NCBI RefSeq assembly: GCF_031348265.1 | Contig: NZ_CP133771.1 | Location: 5,208,001-5,272,000, forward strand | DNA: 64,000 nt | Direction of reading: 5' to 3' | DNA from: Streptomyces collinus | GTDB lineage: Bacteria > Actinomycetota > Actinomycetes > Streptomycetales > Streptomycetaceae | Part shown: piece by piece, positions 26,341-34,430 of the stretch | Numbering within the stretch: position 1 is the stretch's first letter | Layout of the letters: the number at the start of each line of letters is the position of its first letter | Notes under the pieces: generated by a model | The model's input: only the letters and a program-made list of their open reading frames with translations | What the model was told of the DNA's origin: nothing | Database searches by the model: none | Position numbers and translations under genes: made by a program

Positions 26341-27606
26341 ATGGCCATAGGGGAGGCCGGTCCGGGTTCGGTGCGGCATGGCGCACAGCCGAAACGGCTG
26401 GAAGAGGCCATGCGCGTCCGGCTCGGCCGGGAATGTGTGTACGTACCGTCGTGCCGTTTCGGGCTGTACGTGGCGCTGCGCCACTGGTGCCCGCCCGGCG
26501 GACGGGTGCTGATGTCGCCGGTCAACGACGACGTGATCTTCTTCGTCGTGCTCGCGGCCGGACTGCGCCCGGTGCAGGCGCCGTTGAACCCGCTCGACGC
26601 GTCCATCGACATCGATGCCGTGCCGGACGAGGTGTGGGGCTCGGTGTCGGCCGTCCTCACCACGAACCTGTACGGGAACCCGGACCCGGCGCCGCGTCTG
26701 CGGCAGAAGTGCGACGCGCTGGGGATCCCGCTCTTCGAGGACGGGGCGCACGCGATCGGCAGCCGGGTGGGGGACAGACCGGTCGGGGCGTGGGGCGAGG
26801 CCTCCGTGTTCAGCCTGTCCAAGCACGTCGGGGCCAAGGCCGGAGGCATGCTCTCGCTCGCAGATCCGGGGCTGCGTGAGGCGGTGGAGAAGACCTGCGC
26901 GGGACTGCTCGCGCCGCGCCGGACGAGCGCCGAACTCGCCTACCTGATCCGGCCGTACGCGGAGGCCGCCGTGCGCGGGCTGCGGCTGCGGCGCGCCGCC
27001 TGGTCCGCGATCCGGCTGCTGGGGCTGGCGGATCGCGAGGAGATCCGGATGCCGCTGCGCCCGGACGAACTCGCCCTCGCCGCCCGTCGGACGCCCGGGC
27101 TCGACGCCCACCACCCGTGGGTGCGCGTCGACATGCACGACTACCGCCTGGAGGCTGGCCGGCTGCGGCTGCGGCGCATCGGGCGGGGGCTCGACCGGCT
27201 GGACGACGTCCTGGACGCCTGCCGGGCGGGCACGGAGCTGCTGCTCTCCACGCCCTGGGCCAAGCCGCGTGACGCCTACGGCACCCAGCCGTTGTTCCGT
27301 GTGCCGCTGTTCGTGGCCGACCGGGACGCGGCGGTGGCGGCTCTGGCGCGACGGGGCATCGTCGTCGGCTACCTCTACGACCCGCCCCTCGACGACTACG
27401 CCGGTGCGGAGTTCACCGACCCCTCGCCGGCCCCCGAGGCGGCCCGCTGGTTCGCCCGGCACGCGCTGCCCGTGGACCCGCTGCGGGCGCGGGCGGTCGC
27501 CGAGGTGCTGGAGCGGTCCGGGGCGCGGCCGGTGCGGGCGCCGGGAGAAGGAGAGCTGCCCGGGAACAGGCCGACACCGGGAGGGCTGGGACAGTCCCGT
27601 GACTGA
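26341..27606 (+). CDS. DegT/DnrJ/EryC1/StrS-type PLP-dependent protein
   Basis: This 421-residue protein has the fold-type I aminotransferase pattern of sugar aminotransferases. The PLP lysine is probably K161 in FSLSKHVGAKAGGM, and the pyridine-binding Asp is D134 in LFEDGAHAIG. VPSCRFGLYVALR near residue 35 fits the PLP phosphate-binding region. The middle (residues 190-290) is Arg-rich and diverges from typical sugar aminotransferases, so the substrate is open. ATG 26341 follows a GGGGGG-rich stretch. Its 3' end overlaps the flippase gene by eight bases, placing it first in the glycan operon. Amination of a nucleotide sugar is the likely but unproven role. Confidence 0.75.
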   Translation: MAIGEAGPGSVRHGAQPKRLEEAMRVRLGRECVYVPSCRFGLYVALRHWCPPGGRVLMSPVNDDVIFFVVLAAGLRPVQAPLNPLDASIDIDAVPDEVWGSVSAVLTTNLYGNPDPAPRLRQKCDALGIPLFEDGAHAIGSRVGDRPVGAWGEASVFSLSKHVGAKAGGMLSLADPGLREAVEKTCAGLLAPRRTSAELAYLIRPYAEAAVRGLRLRRAAWSAIRLLGLADREEIRMPLRPDELALAARRTPGLDAHHPWVRVDMHDYRLEAGRLRLRRIGRGLDRLDDVLDACRAGTELLLSTPWAKPRDAYGTQPLFRVPLFVADRDAAVAALARRGIVVGYLYDPPLDDYAGAEFTDPSPAPEAARWFARHALPVDPLRARAVAEVLERSGARPVRAPGEGELPGNRPTPGGLGQSRD

Positions 27607-29866
27607 GATCCAGGTGCACGAGCCCGCCGCCGCGCGCAGCGACGGCGGCGGGCCGAAGCCTGCCGACGGCGACCACACCCACGACTCGCTCTTCAAGAAC
27701 GCCTACTTCCTCATGCTCAGCACCGGCGTCTCCGCCGTGCTGGGCCTCGGATTCTGGCTGGTGGCCGCCCGTTACTACACGGAGGAGGCCGTCGGCCAGG
27801 GCTCCGCCGCGATCGCCGCGATGCGGCTGCTCGCCAGCATCACGGCGACGACGATGATCGGTGCCGTAGTCCGCTTCGTCCCCCGCGCGGGACGCCGGAC
27901 CGGGCGCCTGGTGTCGGGCACGTACATCGCCAGTTCGCTGGTCGTGGCGCTCGCGGCCGCCGTCTTCCTGCTGACGCTCGATGCGTGGGGAGCGTCCTAC
28001 GCGCCCCTGGGCACACCCATGGCGGGAGCGGTGTTCGTCGCGGCCTGTGTGGCCTGGGCGCTGCTCACCCTCCAGGACGGGGTGCTCACCGGACTGCGCA
28101 AGGCGGAATGGGTGCCCGCCGGGAACGCGGTGTTCTCGGTCGGGAAGCTAATCCTCCTGGCCGTCTTCGCCAGCATGCTGCCCGTGCTCGGCATCTTCGT
28201 CTCCTGGGCGGTGGCGATCGCCTTCTCCACGCTGCCGCTGGGCTGGCTGATCTTCCGCCGGCTCATCCCGCGGCAGGCGGCGGCCGACCGCGACAAGGAA
28301 CCCCCGAAGATCAAGGACATGGGCCGCTTCCTGGCCGGGGACTCGCTGGGCGCCCTGTTCAGCCTGGCGATGATCAACCTGCTGCCGGTGATGGTCGCGG
28401 TCCGCTTCAGCGCCGCTGAGAACGGCTACTTCTACGTGGCGTACACCGTCGGCGGCACGATGGAGTTCATGGCCATCAACATGGCCTCGTCGCTCACCGC
28501 GCACGCCTCGCACGACCCCCGCCAGCTCGCCGACGGCGTCCGGGGCGCCCTGCGGCGCATGACGCTGCTGCTGGTCCCGGTCGTGGCCGTGCTGGTCGTC
28601 TTCGCCCCGTACATCCTCACGCCCTTCAGCCCCGACTACGCCGAGCACGGCTCGACCGTGCTGCGGCTGCTGGCCCTGGGCGCCCTGCCGCGGGTGGTGG
28701 TGGAGCTCTACATCGGCGTGCTGCGCGTCCAGGGGCGCACGGGTGTGCTCGCCGCGCTCCAAGGGGCCATGTGCGCCCTGGTGCTGGGCAGCGCGGCCGT
28801 GCTGTTCACGCCGTCCGGGATCGCGGGTGCGGGCTGGGCGGTGCTGCTGAGCATGACGCTGATCGCCGTCGTCTCCATGGCCGGGCTGCGCGCGGCCCTG
28901 CGCCAGGACGACAGCGTGCCCGCCGCCCGCCCGCCCGCGGCCCCCTCCTACGGCACCCACTGGGCGAAACTCAACGCCACCGCCGGGTACGGCACGACCT
29001 GGGCCCGCCGGGCCGCCTACCAGCCCAAGGAGGGAGACCAGGACACGGTCACGCTCTTCATAGGGCGCCCCGGCTACGAGCGCGAGGCGCTCCAGGCGGA
29101 CACGCTGGCGCTGATCGTGCGGCCGGAGGGGCCGACCGGGCAGCCACCGCCCCACGACCCCGGGGAGCCGGACCAGGAGCCGCGGGAGCGGCGGCTGAGA
29201 GGCGCCCTGTGGAGCCTGCTCGGTGTCGCCGTCGTGTTCTTCTGGGCCTCGCTGCGTGACCTGCCGTGGCTCGACCGGGCATCCGAAACGGCCCTGACAG
29301 GCCGTCAGCTGCTGGAGGGCCTGCCCCTGCCGTCGCTCACCGCGGGCGGCCTGCTGCTCGTGGTGTTCGTCGCCGCCGTCACGCTGAGCACCCGGCGCGA
29401 CCCGTGGCTGCCCGGCACGGCGCTGGGCGCCGCCCTCATCGCCCTGTACGCCGCACCGGCCGCCCTCGGGCGGGAACCGCGGCCGGTGGACGGGGCGTTG
29501 TATGAGAAGACGGCCGGCTTCCTGGCGGACGCGGTGGGGCTCTCCGGGCCCGAACCGCTGCTGCGCTGGGCGCCGCCGGTCTGCCAGTTGCTGTGTCTCG
29601 TACCACTGGGGCTGCTGCTCGCGAGCGCGGGCGGACGGCTGCCGTGGCCGGGGCGCTGGGGGGTTCTGTATCTCGTCGCGGTCGGCGGCTGGGTGTGGCG
29701 TGACGCGCTCGCACCGGTCGCCCCGCCCCTGCTCGTCGCCCTCACGCTGCTCCTGCTGCTCCACCGCGCCGTGACGGCCTGGGCGCGGACCCGCACCACA
29801 GCCTCGACAGGCCCCTTAGCCGACCGAACGGCCGACGAACCACCGAGCGGCCCGCCCCGCGACTGA
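27599..29866 (+). CDS. Wzx/MATE-like polysaccharide flippase with extra C-terminal membrane domain
   Basis: This 755-residue protein starts at GTG 27599, eight bases inside the previous gene. Residues 30-450 form about 12-14 hydrophobic helices of the lipid-linked oligosaccharide flippase type (FKNAYFLMLSTGVSAVLGLG, ARYYTEEAVGQGSAAIA, RLLALGALPRVVVELYIGVL). A soluble linker (residues 455-535) follows, then a second block of about five or six helices from residue 540 to 735 not found in ordinary Wzx. A single TTA leucine codon sits at 29816-29818, 17 codons from the end, making bldA dependence possible. Export of glycan repeat units across the membrane is inferred from family and neighbours. 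Confidence 0.8.
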   Translation: MTEIQVHEPAAARSDGGGPKPADGDHTHDSLFKNAYFLMLSTGVSAVLGLGFWLVAARYYTEEAVGQGSAAIAAMRLLASITATTMIGAVVRFVPRAGRRTGRLVSGTYIASSLVVALAAAVFLLTLDAWGASYAPLGTPMAGAVFVAACVAWALLTLQDGVLTGLRKAEWVPAGNAVFSVGKLILLAVFASMLPVLGIFVSWAVAIAFSTLPLGWLIFRRLIPRQAAADRDKEPPKIKDMGRFLAGDSLGALFSLAMINLLPVMVAVRFSAAENGYFYVAYTVGGTMEFMAINMASSLTAHASHDPRQLADGVRGALRRMTLLLVPVVAVLVVFAPYILTPFSPDYAEHGSTVLRLLALGALPRVVVELYIGVLRVQGRTGVLAALQGAMCALVLGSAAVLFTPSGIAGAGWAVLLSMTLIAVVSMAGLRAALRQDDSVPAARPPAAPSYGTHWAKLNATAGYGTTWARRAAYQPKEGDQDTVTLFIGRPGYEREALQADTLALIVRPEGPTGQPPPHDPGEPDQEPRERRLRGALWSLLGVAVVFFWASLRDLPWLDRASETALTGRQLLEGLPLPSLTAGGLLLVVFVAAVTLSTRRDPWLPGTALGAALIALYAAPAALGREPRPVDGALYEKTAGFLADAVGLSGPEPLLRWAPPVCQLLCLVPLGLLLASAGGRLPWPGRWGVLYLVAVGGWVWRDALAPVAPPLLVALTLLLLLHRAVTAWARTRTTASTGPLADRTADEPPSGPPRD

Positions 29867-29906
29867 CCGGACCCGAAGCCGAGACCGATCCGGGCTCCGG
29901 GCCGAC

Positions 29907-30010
29907 AGAGGCCGAACAGAGCCGAATAGCGCAAGCAGAGCCGAATAGCGCGCCAGCAGAGCCGAACAGACCAGCAGAGCCAGCAGAGCCGAACAGAGCC
30001 GAAGAGAGCA
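29907..30010. repeat. Short degenerate repeats of CAGAGCCGAA
   Basis: The spacer before the next gene is built from variants of CAGAGCCGAACAG and AGCCGAATAGCGC repeated about seven times with irregular spacing. No gene or clear hairpin is present. It fills most of the 164-base gap between the flippase and the polymerase-like gene. Confidence 0.7.
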
Positions 30011-30030
30011 ACCGCCAGGGGGGAACCACC

Positions 30031-31998
30031 GTGCGTCCGCCAGTCACACCGAGGGAGAGATCCACGCCAGAACCCACACCCGCACGGGACGGCGCCAACA
30101 CCCCCGGCAGCGGCCCCGAGACGGCCAGCCAGTCCTCCAGCCCCTCCTCCTCGGAGTCGTCGAGCCCCGCCCATGAGCCCGTGACGGATCTGTCCGACCT
30201 GCCCCCGGCCTGGTCCGGACGCCGCGCACTGGCCTGGCCGGGTGTGCCGCTGCTCGTCGCCCTCGCGCTCTGGGCATACGCCGTGCGGCACACCGACGTC
30301 TCGCGGCTCGACGACTACGGGCTGGTCAGCGCGCTGCACCCGGCCTTCTGGGCGGGGCTCGGGGTGCTCACCACCGGCTTCTGGTTCACGGTCCGCGACG
30401 CGCGCCGGCCGGGCGCCTGGTCGGCGGCGTACGTGCTGGGCCTGCTGGTGATGGAGCGGGCCACGCAGGCCGTGCTCTACCCGACGCCGCTGTACGCCTG
30501 GGCGTGGAAGCACGAGGCGGTCATCGACCATCTGCTGACGGCCGGCGGTCTGCAGACGGCCGATCAGGTCGGCGACATGGCGGTGTACGACCAGTGGCCG
30601 GGCTTCTTCGCCGCCCAGGCCGCCCTGCAACGGCTGCTGGGCGTGGATTCGACGGCGATGTTCATGGCCTGGTGGCCCTTGGCCTCCAGTCTGATGCTGC
30701 TGCTCCCGCTGCTGCTGATCTACCGCACCTTCACCGAGGACCGGCGGCTGATCTGGACCGCGGTCTGGCTCTTCTACGTCGCCAACTGGGTCGGGCAGGA
30801 CTACTTCTCCCCGCAGTCCGTGGCGTACGCGCTGCACGTGGGCGTCCTGGCCGTCGTCCTGCGCCGCTTCGGCCGGTCCGCCGTGCGGCGCGGCCGGCCG
30901 CGCCAGGCGGTGTGGACGGTGGTGATCACCGTCATGATCGTGGCGATCGTCATCTCCCATCAGCTCACCCCGGGCATGCTGGCCGTCTGCCTGCTCGCCC
31001 TGTGCCTGAGCCGCCGCTACCGCGACTGGGTCCCGCTGGTCACGACCGTGGTGATCTTCCTGGCCTGGTGCCTCACGGCCGCGCTGCCCTTCCTGTCCGC
31101 GGCGATGCCGGACATGATCCGCTCCATCGGCGACGTCGGCGCCAACGTCGAGACGGGCTACGGCGCCACCCCGACCGGCACCGGAGCGATCGCGACCTCC
31201 TGGGCGGCCCGGCTGCTGTCCGGCTCCGTGCTGCTGCTCGCGGCCGTCGGCGTGCTGCGCCAGCGGGTGCTGCGCCACCGCGCGTGGCCCCTGCTGCTCG
31301 TCGCGGCGGCCCCGCTGCCGATGTTCGCGGCGAGCAGCTACGGCAGCGAGATGATCTTCCGGGTGCTGCTGTTCATGCTGCCCGGCGCCGCCTTCTTCGC
31401 CGCCGCCGCACTGCTGCCCAAGGTCCGCACCCTGGCCGCCGACGCCGCCGCGCAGGAGACCGGCAACCGGCAGGCCACCGGCACCGCCGGGCCCCGCCGG
31501 TGGGGCATCGGCACCTGGGTGCCGCTGGCCGCGCTGCTCGGCGGAACCCTGGCGTTCGTCCCCGCCTACTCGGGCAAGGACCGGATCAACTACTTCCCGC
31601 CGCAGGAGGTGGCCCTCGTACGGCAGCTCTTCGACCAGGCACCGGACGGCTCGCTGGTCGTGGCCGCCAACCGCAACTACCCGGACGCGTACGCCGACTA
31701 CTGGAGCGTCGACCACTACTGGTTCCTCGACGACGCCCGCAGTCACGTCGACCGGATCGTCAGGAGCCCTGCCGCCACCCTCGCGCGGGACATGGCCGGG
31801 GTGGATCGGCCGGGCCGGGCCTACTTCCTGCTCACCCAGGGGCAGCTGGCCAACTCCGAGATGAACGGGCAGCTCGACAAGGCGCAGCTGGACCGCATCC
31901 GGAAGTCCGTCGACGCCTCGCCGCGCTTCCGGCTGGTGGCGGAGAACAGCGCCGGATGGCTCTACGTGCTGAAGCAGTCAGAGGGAGCGGAGCGATGA
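30031..31998 (+). CDS. Polytopic membrane protein, O-antigen polymerase/glycosyltransferase-like
   Basis: This 655-residue protein has a Ser/Pro-rich cytoplasmic leader of about 65 residues and then roughly 12 hydrophobic segments. It ends in an extracytoplasmic domain of about 150 residues (NYFPPQEVALVRQLFDQ ... YWSVDHYWFLDDARSHVDRI). The large loop between early helices (AWKHEAVIDHLLTAGGLQ, GDMAVYDQWPGFFAAQAAL) resembles the acceptor-binding loop of GT-C transferases and polymerases. GTG 30031 follows a strong AGGGGGGAA ribosome-binding site. Its place between a flippase and a hydrolase fits a polymerase role, but no catalytic motif is certain. Confidence 0.7.
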   Translation: MRPPVTPRERSTPEPTPARDGANTPGSGPETASQSSSPSSSESSSPAHEPVTDLSDLPPAWSGRRALAWPGVPLLVALALWAYAVRHTDVSRLDDYGLVSALHPAFWAGLGVLTTGFWFTVRDARRPGAWSAAYVLGLLVMERATQAVLYPTPLYAWAWKHEAVIDHLLTAGGLQTADQVGDMAVYDQWPGFFAAQAALQRLLGVDSTAMFMAWWPLASSLMLLLPLLLIYRTFTEDRRLIWTAVWLFYVANWVGQDYFSPQSVAYALHVGVLAVVLRRFGRSAVRRGRPRQAVWTVVITVMIVAIVISHQLTPGMLAVCLLALCLSRRYRDWVPLVTTVVIFLAWCLTAALPFLSAAMPDMIRSIGDVGANVETGYGATPTGTGAIATSWAARLLSGSVLLLAAVGVLRQRVLRHRAWPLLLVAAAPLPMFAASSYGSEMIFRVLLFMLPGAAFFAAAALLPKVRTLAADAAAQETGNRQATGTAGPRRWGIGTWVPLAALLGGTLAFVPAYSGKDRINYFPPQEVALVRQLFDQAPDGSLVVAANRNYPDAYADYWSVDHYWFLDDARSHVDRIVRSPAATLARDMAGVDRPGRAYFLLTQGQLANSEMNGQLDKAQLDRIRKSVDASPRFRLVAENSAGWLYVLKQSEGAER

Positions 31999-32435
31999 CA
32001 CCGCAGGAACTCGTGGTCCGGATGCTGCCCCCGTTCGGCGGCTGGCTGGCGCTGGCCGCGCTCGCCCTGCCCGGCGGATCACCGCTGCGCGGCGCCGCGG
32101 TCGTGCTCTTCCTGGCGGCGGGCCCGGGCGCGGCCGTGGTCAGAGTCTGCGCCCCCGCCCTGGGGGCGCGACCCGCCGAGGGGCCCGTGGAGCGCCGGGA
32201 TCCGGACTTCGCCCGCCACTCCGACCTGCTGGAGCGGCTGATGCTGACGCTGTTCCTGAGCATCGGCGCCGTGATGGTCGTCGCCACCGTGCTGATCGCC
32301 ACGCACACCTTCAGCGCGCAGCGGGTGCTGCTGACGCTGACGCTGCTGACCACACTCGCCGCGTTCTGTCCGCCGCTGCGCGCCTCTCCGCCGCCGAGGA
32401 CGACGCCGAGGACACCGAAGGGTTCCGCTCAGTGA
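31995..32435 (+). CDS. Small membrane protein of the glycan locus
   Basis: This 146-residue protein shows about four hydrophobic segments (PFGGWLALAALALPGG, LRGAAVVLFLAAGPGAAVV, LFLSIGAVMVVATVLIA and LLTLTLLTTLAAFCP) and a Pro/Arg/Thr tail. ATG 31995 overlaps the preceding stop as ATGA and its own stop overlaps the next GTG, so it is coupled on both sides. No family is recognised. Coupling suggests it works with the polymerase-like protein. Confidence 0.7.
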   Translation: MTPQELVVRMLPPFGGWLALAALALPGGSPLRGAAVVLFLAAGPGAAVVRVCAPALGARPAEGPVERRDPDFARHSDLLERLMLTLFLSIGAVMVVATVLIATHTFSAQRVLLTLTLLTTLAAFCPPLRASPPPRTTPRTPKGSAQ

Positions 32436-33571
32436 GGTTCAACCGCCCCCACCGTCCCTTTCGACCCGCGCCGGGCACGACCGGAGGACAGCACCGAAAA
32501 GATCCACACGAGGAGCAGTCCGCCGGCCCGTCGGCATCGGGCCGGCGCCGCCTGCTGATCACGTCGGCCACGGTCGTCAGCGCCGTCCTGGTCGCCGCAT
32601 TCGCCCTGCGGGACGCATCGGGCCCGGGAGCCGCCGGATCCAAGGCGGACTGCCGCCCCACGGCCCTCCTGGAACCGCCCTGCGGCGCCTGGTTCGGGGC
32701 GTTCGTGCCGCACGAGCGGGACGACCTGCCGGAGAAGGTGCGCGCTTACGAGAAGCGCGTGGGCCGCGAGCTCGACATCGTGTACACGTACCACGACATG
32801 TCCCTGGCCTCGGGCACCCGGCGCGAGGGCCGGCTGCTCACCCCGGAGGAGCGGCGCGTCGGCGAGGACCACCTGCTGCTGCTGTCCTGGGAGAGCAAGT
32901 GGTGGGGCGGCACGAAGCGGCAGCAGCCGACCTGGAAGCAGATCGCCGCCGGCGAGCTGGACGACAAGGTCATCGACGTCCAGGCCCGGCGCATCAAGGA
33001 CTACGGCAAGAAGGTGTTCCTCTCCTTCGACCTGGAGATGGACACCCGCACCCCGGACAACGGCACCCCGGCCGACTACGTCAAGGCCTACCGGCACATC
33101 CACGACCGCTTCCGCGCACTGGGCGTCGACAACGTCGTGTGGACGTGGATCACCACCGGGTACCTCGACCACGCCGACGAGATCAAGAAGATGTACCCGG
33201 GCGACGACTACGTCGACTGGATCGGCTACAACCAGTACAACTACTACCGCTGTCACGAAGCGGGCTGGCTGACCTTCGCGCAGACGCAGAACGCCACGCA
33301 CGACTGGATCCGCGCGAACATCTCCGACGACAAGCCGCTGATGCTCTCCGAGTTCGGCACCGCCGCGGACGCGAACCGCCCGCAGCGGCAGGCCGAGTGG
33401 TACGCGCAGGTGCCCGGGGTCCTGAAGGGCTTGGAGGGCGTCAAGGCCGCCCTTCAGTGGAACTACCGCGACCCCGGGCCGCACTGCAACCTGGCGCTGG
33501 CCAACGACGCGGCCTGGGACAGCCTGCGCAAGGCGGTCTCCGACCCGTACCTCAACCAGCCGCTGCGCTAG
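32432..33571 (+). CDS. Membrane-anchored GH26-like glycoside hydrolase
   Basis: This 379-residue protein has an Arg-rich N terminus, a single membrane-anchor or signal segment (LLITSATVVSAVLVAAFALR, residues 48-67) and an extracytoplasmic TIM-barrel-like domain. Likely catalytic glutamates are in FLSFDLEMD (acid/base, where GH26 mannanases have HEMNG) and in LMLSEFGTAAD (nucleophile). NVVWTWITTGY and WIGYNQYNYY fit conserved GH26 strands. GTG 32432 overlaps the preceding stop. A glycan-trimming role outside the membrane is inferred; substrate specificity cannot be read. Confidence 0.75.
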   Translation: MRFNRPHRPFRPAPGTTGGQHRKDPHEEQSAGPSASGRRRLLITSATVVSAVLVAAFALRDASGPGAAGSKADCRPTALLEPPCGAWFGAFVPHERDDLPEKVRAYEKRVGRELDIVYTYHDMSLASGTRREGRLLTPEERRVGEDHLLLLSWESKWWGGTKRQQPTWKQIAAGELDDKVIDVQARRIKDYGKKVFLSFDLEMDTRTPDNGTPADYVKAYRHIHDRFRALGVDNVVWTWITTGYLDHADEIKKMYPGDDYVDWIGYNQYNYYRCHEAGWLTFAQTQNATHDWIRANISDDKPLMLSEFGTAADANRPQRQAEWYAQVPGVLKGLEGVKAALQWNYRDPGPHCNLALANDAAWDSLRKAVSDPYLNQPLR

Positions 33572-33587
33572 GCCCTGTCCGCTCGGG

Positions 33588-34430
33588 TCAGCCCGCGAAC
33601 TGGGGCCCGTGCACCATCGCACGGGCCCGCCGGTACCAGCGCCAGGCGATCGTCTTCGGCCCGTCGCGGTACGGCGCGACCCGTGCGCCCGCCCCCGCCA
33701 GCCAGCCCTCGACGTCGGCGACGGTGTGGGTGCGCCGGACGATGAGCCGGGCGATGCGGTACCGCTCGTCGCGGTCGGAGCTGAGTGCGTGCCGCACGGC
33801 GGTCGCCGTCTCGTAGCCGGTCCGGGCCGACATCGCCCGCACCCGGGGGCTGTTGTAGCCGTGCGGATAGGCGAGGTGCCGGATCTCGTGCCCGAGGGCG
33901 TCCTCCAGTACGGCCTTGGAGGTGCGCAGTTCGTACGCCAGGTCCTTGGCGGACAGGGTGTCGAGCTGCGCGTGCGTGACGGTGTGGCTGCCGATCTCCA
34001 TGCCGGAACGTTCCAGCTCCGCCGCCCGGGCCAGGGTCATCATGGGGGCGGGCGGCAGCAGGCTGCGGCCGCCCGGGGCGATGGCGCCGGTGGTGAGGTA
34101 GGCGGTGGCGGGCAGCCCGCGTCGGGCCAGGACCTCGGCGGTGGGGCCGGGCAGATCGGCGAACCCGTCGTCGAAGGTGAGCAGGACGGGCCGGGGCGGC
34201 AGCGGCGCCCGCCCGGCCAGATGATCGGCGATCGCGCTGATCGTGACGGGGGTGCGCCCGCTGCCGACGATGACGTCGAGATGTGCCGCGAACTGCCGTG
34301 GCGTGACCGTGAACTCGGCGATCCACTCGGGCGGGTCGTCCATCACGGCGTGGTAGAGGAAGACGGGGATGGCCGGGGTGCCCGAGGGCGATATCGGTCC
34401 CTCACCACGGGTACGTGCCGACGTCGTCAT
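33588..34430 (-). CDS. Polysaccharide deacetylase (CE4/NodB-like)
   Basis: This 280-residue protein shows the NodB homology motifs in order: VLLTFDDGFADL (catalytic and metal Asp), SHTVTHAQLD (metal-binding His pair) and HLAYPHGYNSPRV. The YHAVMDDPPEW segment near the start is also typical. No signal peptide is evident, so it may act in the cytoplasm or leave by another route. ATG 34430 overlaps the GT2 stop as ATGA. The C-terminal tail is Arg/Trp-rich. It is convergent with the GH26-like gene with only 16 bases between. Confidence 0.88.
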   Translation of the reverse strand: MTTSARTRGEGPISPSGTPAIPVFLYHAVMDDPPEWIAEFTVTPRQFAAHLDVIVGSGRTPVTISAIADHLAGRAPLPPRPVLLTFDDGFADLPGPTAEVLARRGLPATAYLTTGAIAPGGRSLLPPAPMMTLARAAELERSGMEIGSHTVTHAQLDTLSAKDLAYELRTSKAVLEDALGHEIRHLAYPHGYNSPRVRAMSARTGYETATAVRHALSSDRDERYRIARLIVRRTHTVADVEGWLAGAGARVAPYRDGPKTIAWRWYRRARAMVHGPQFAG

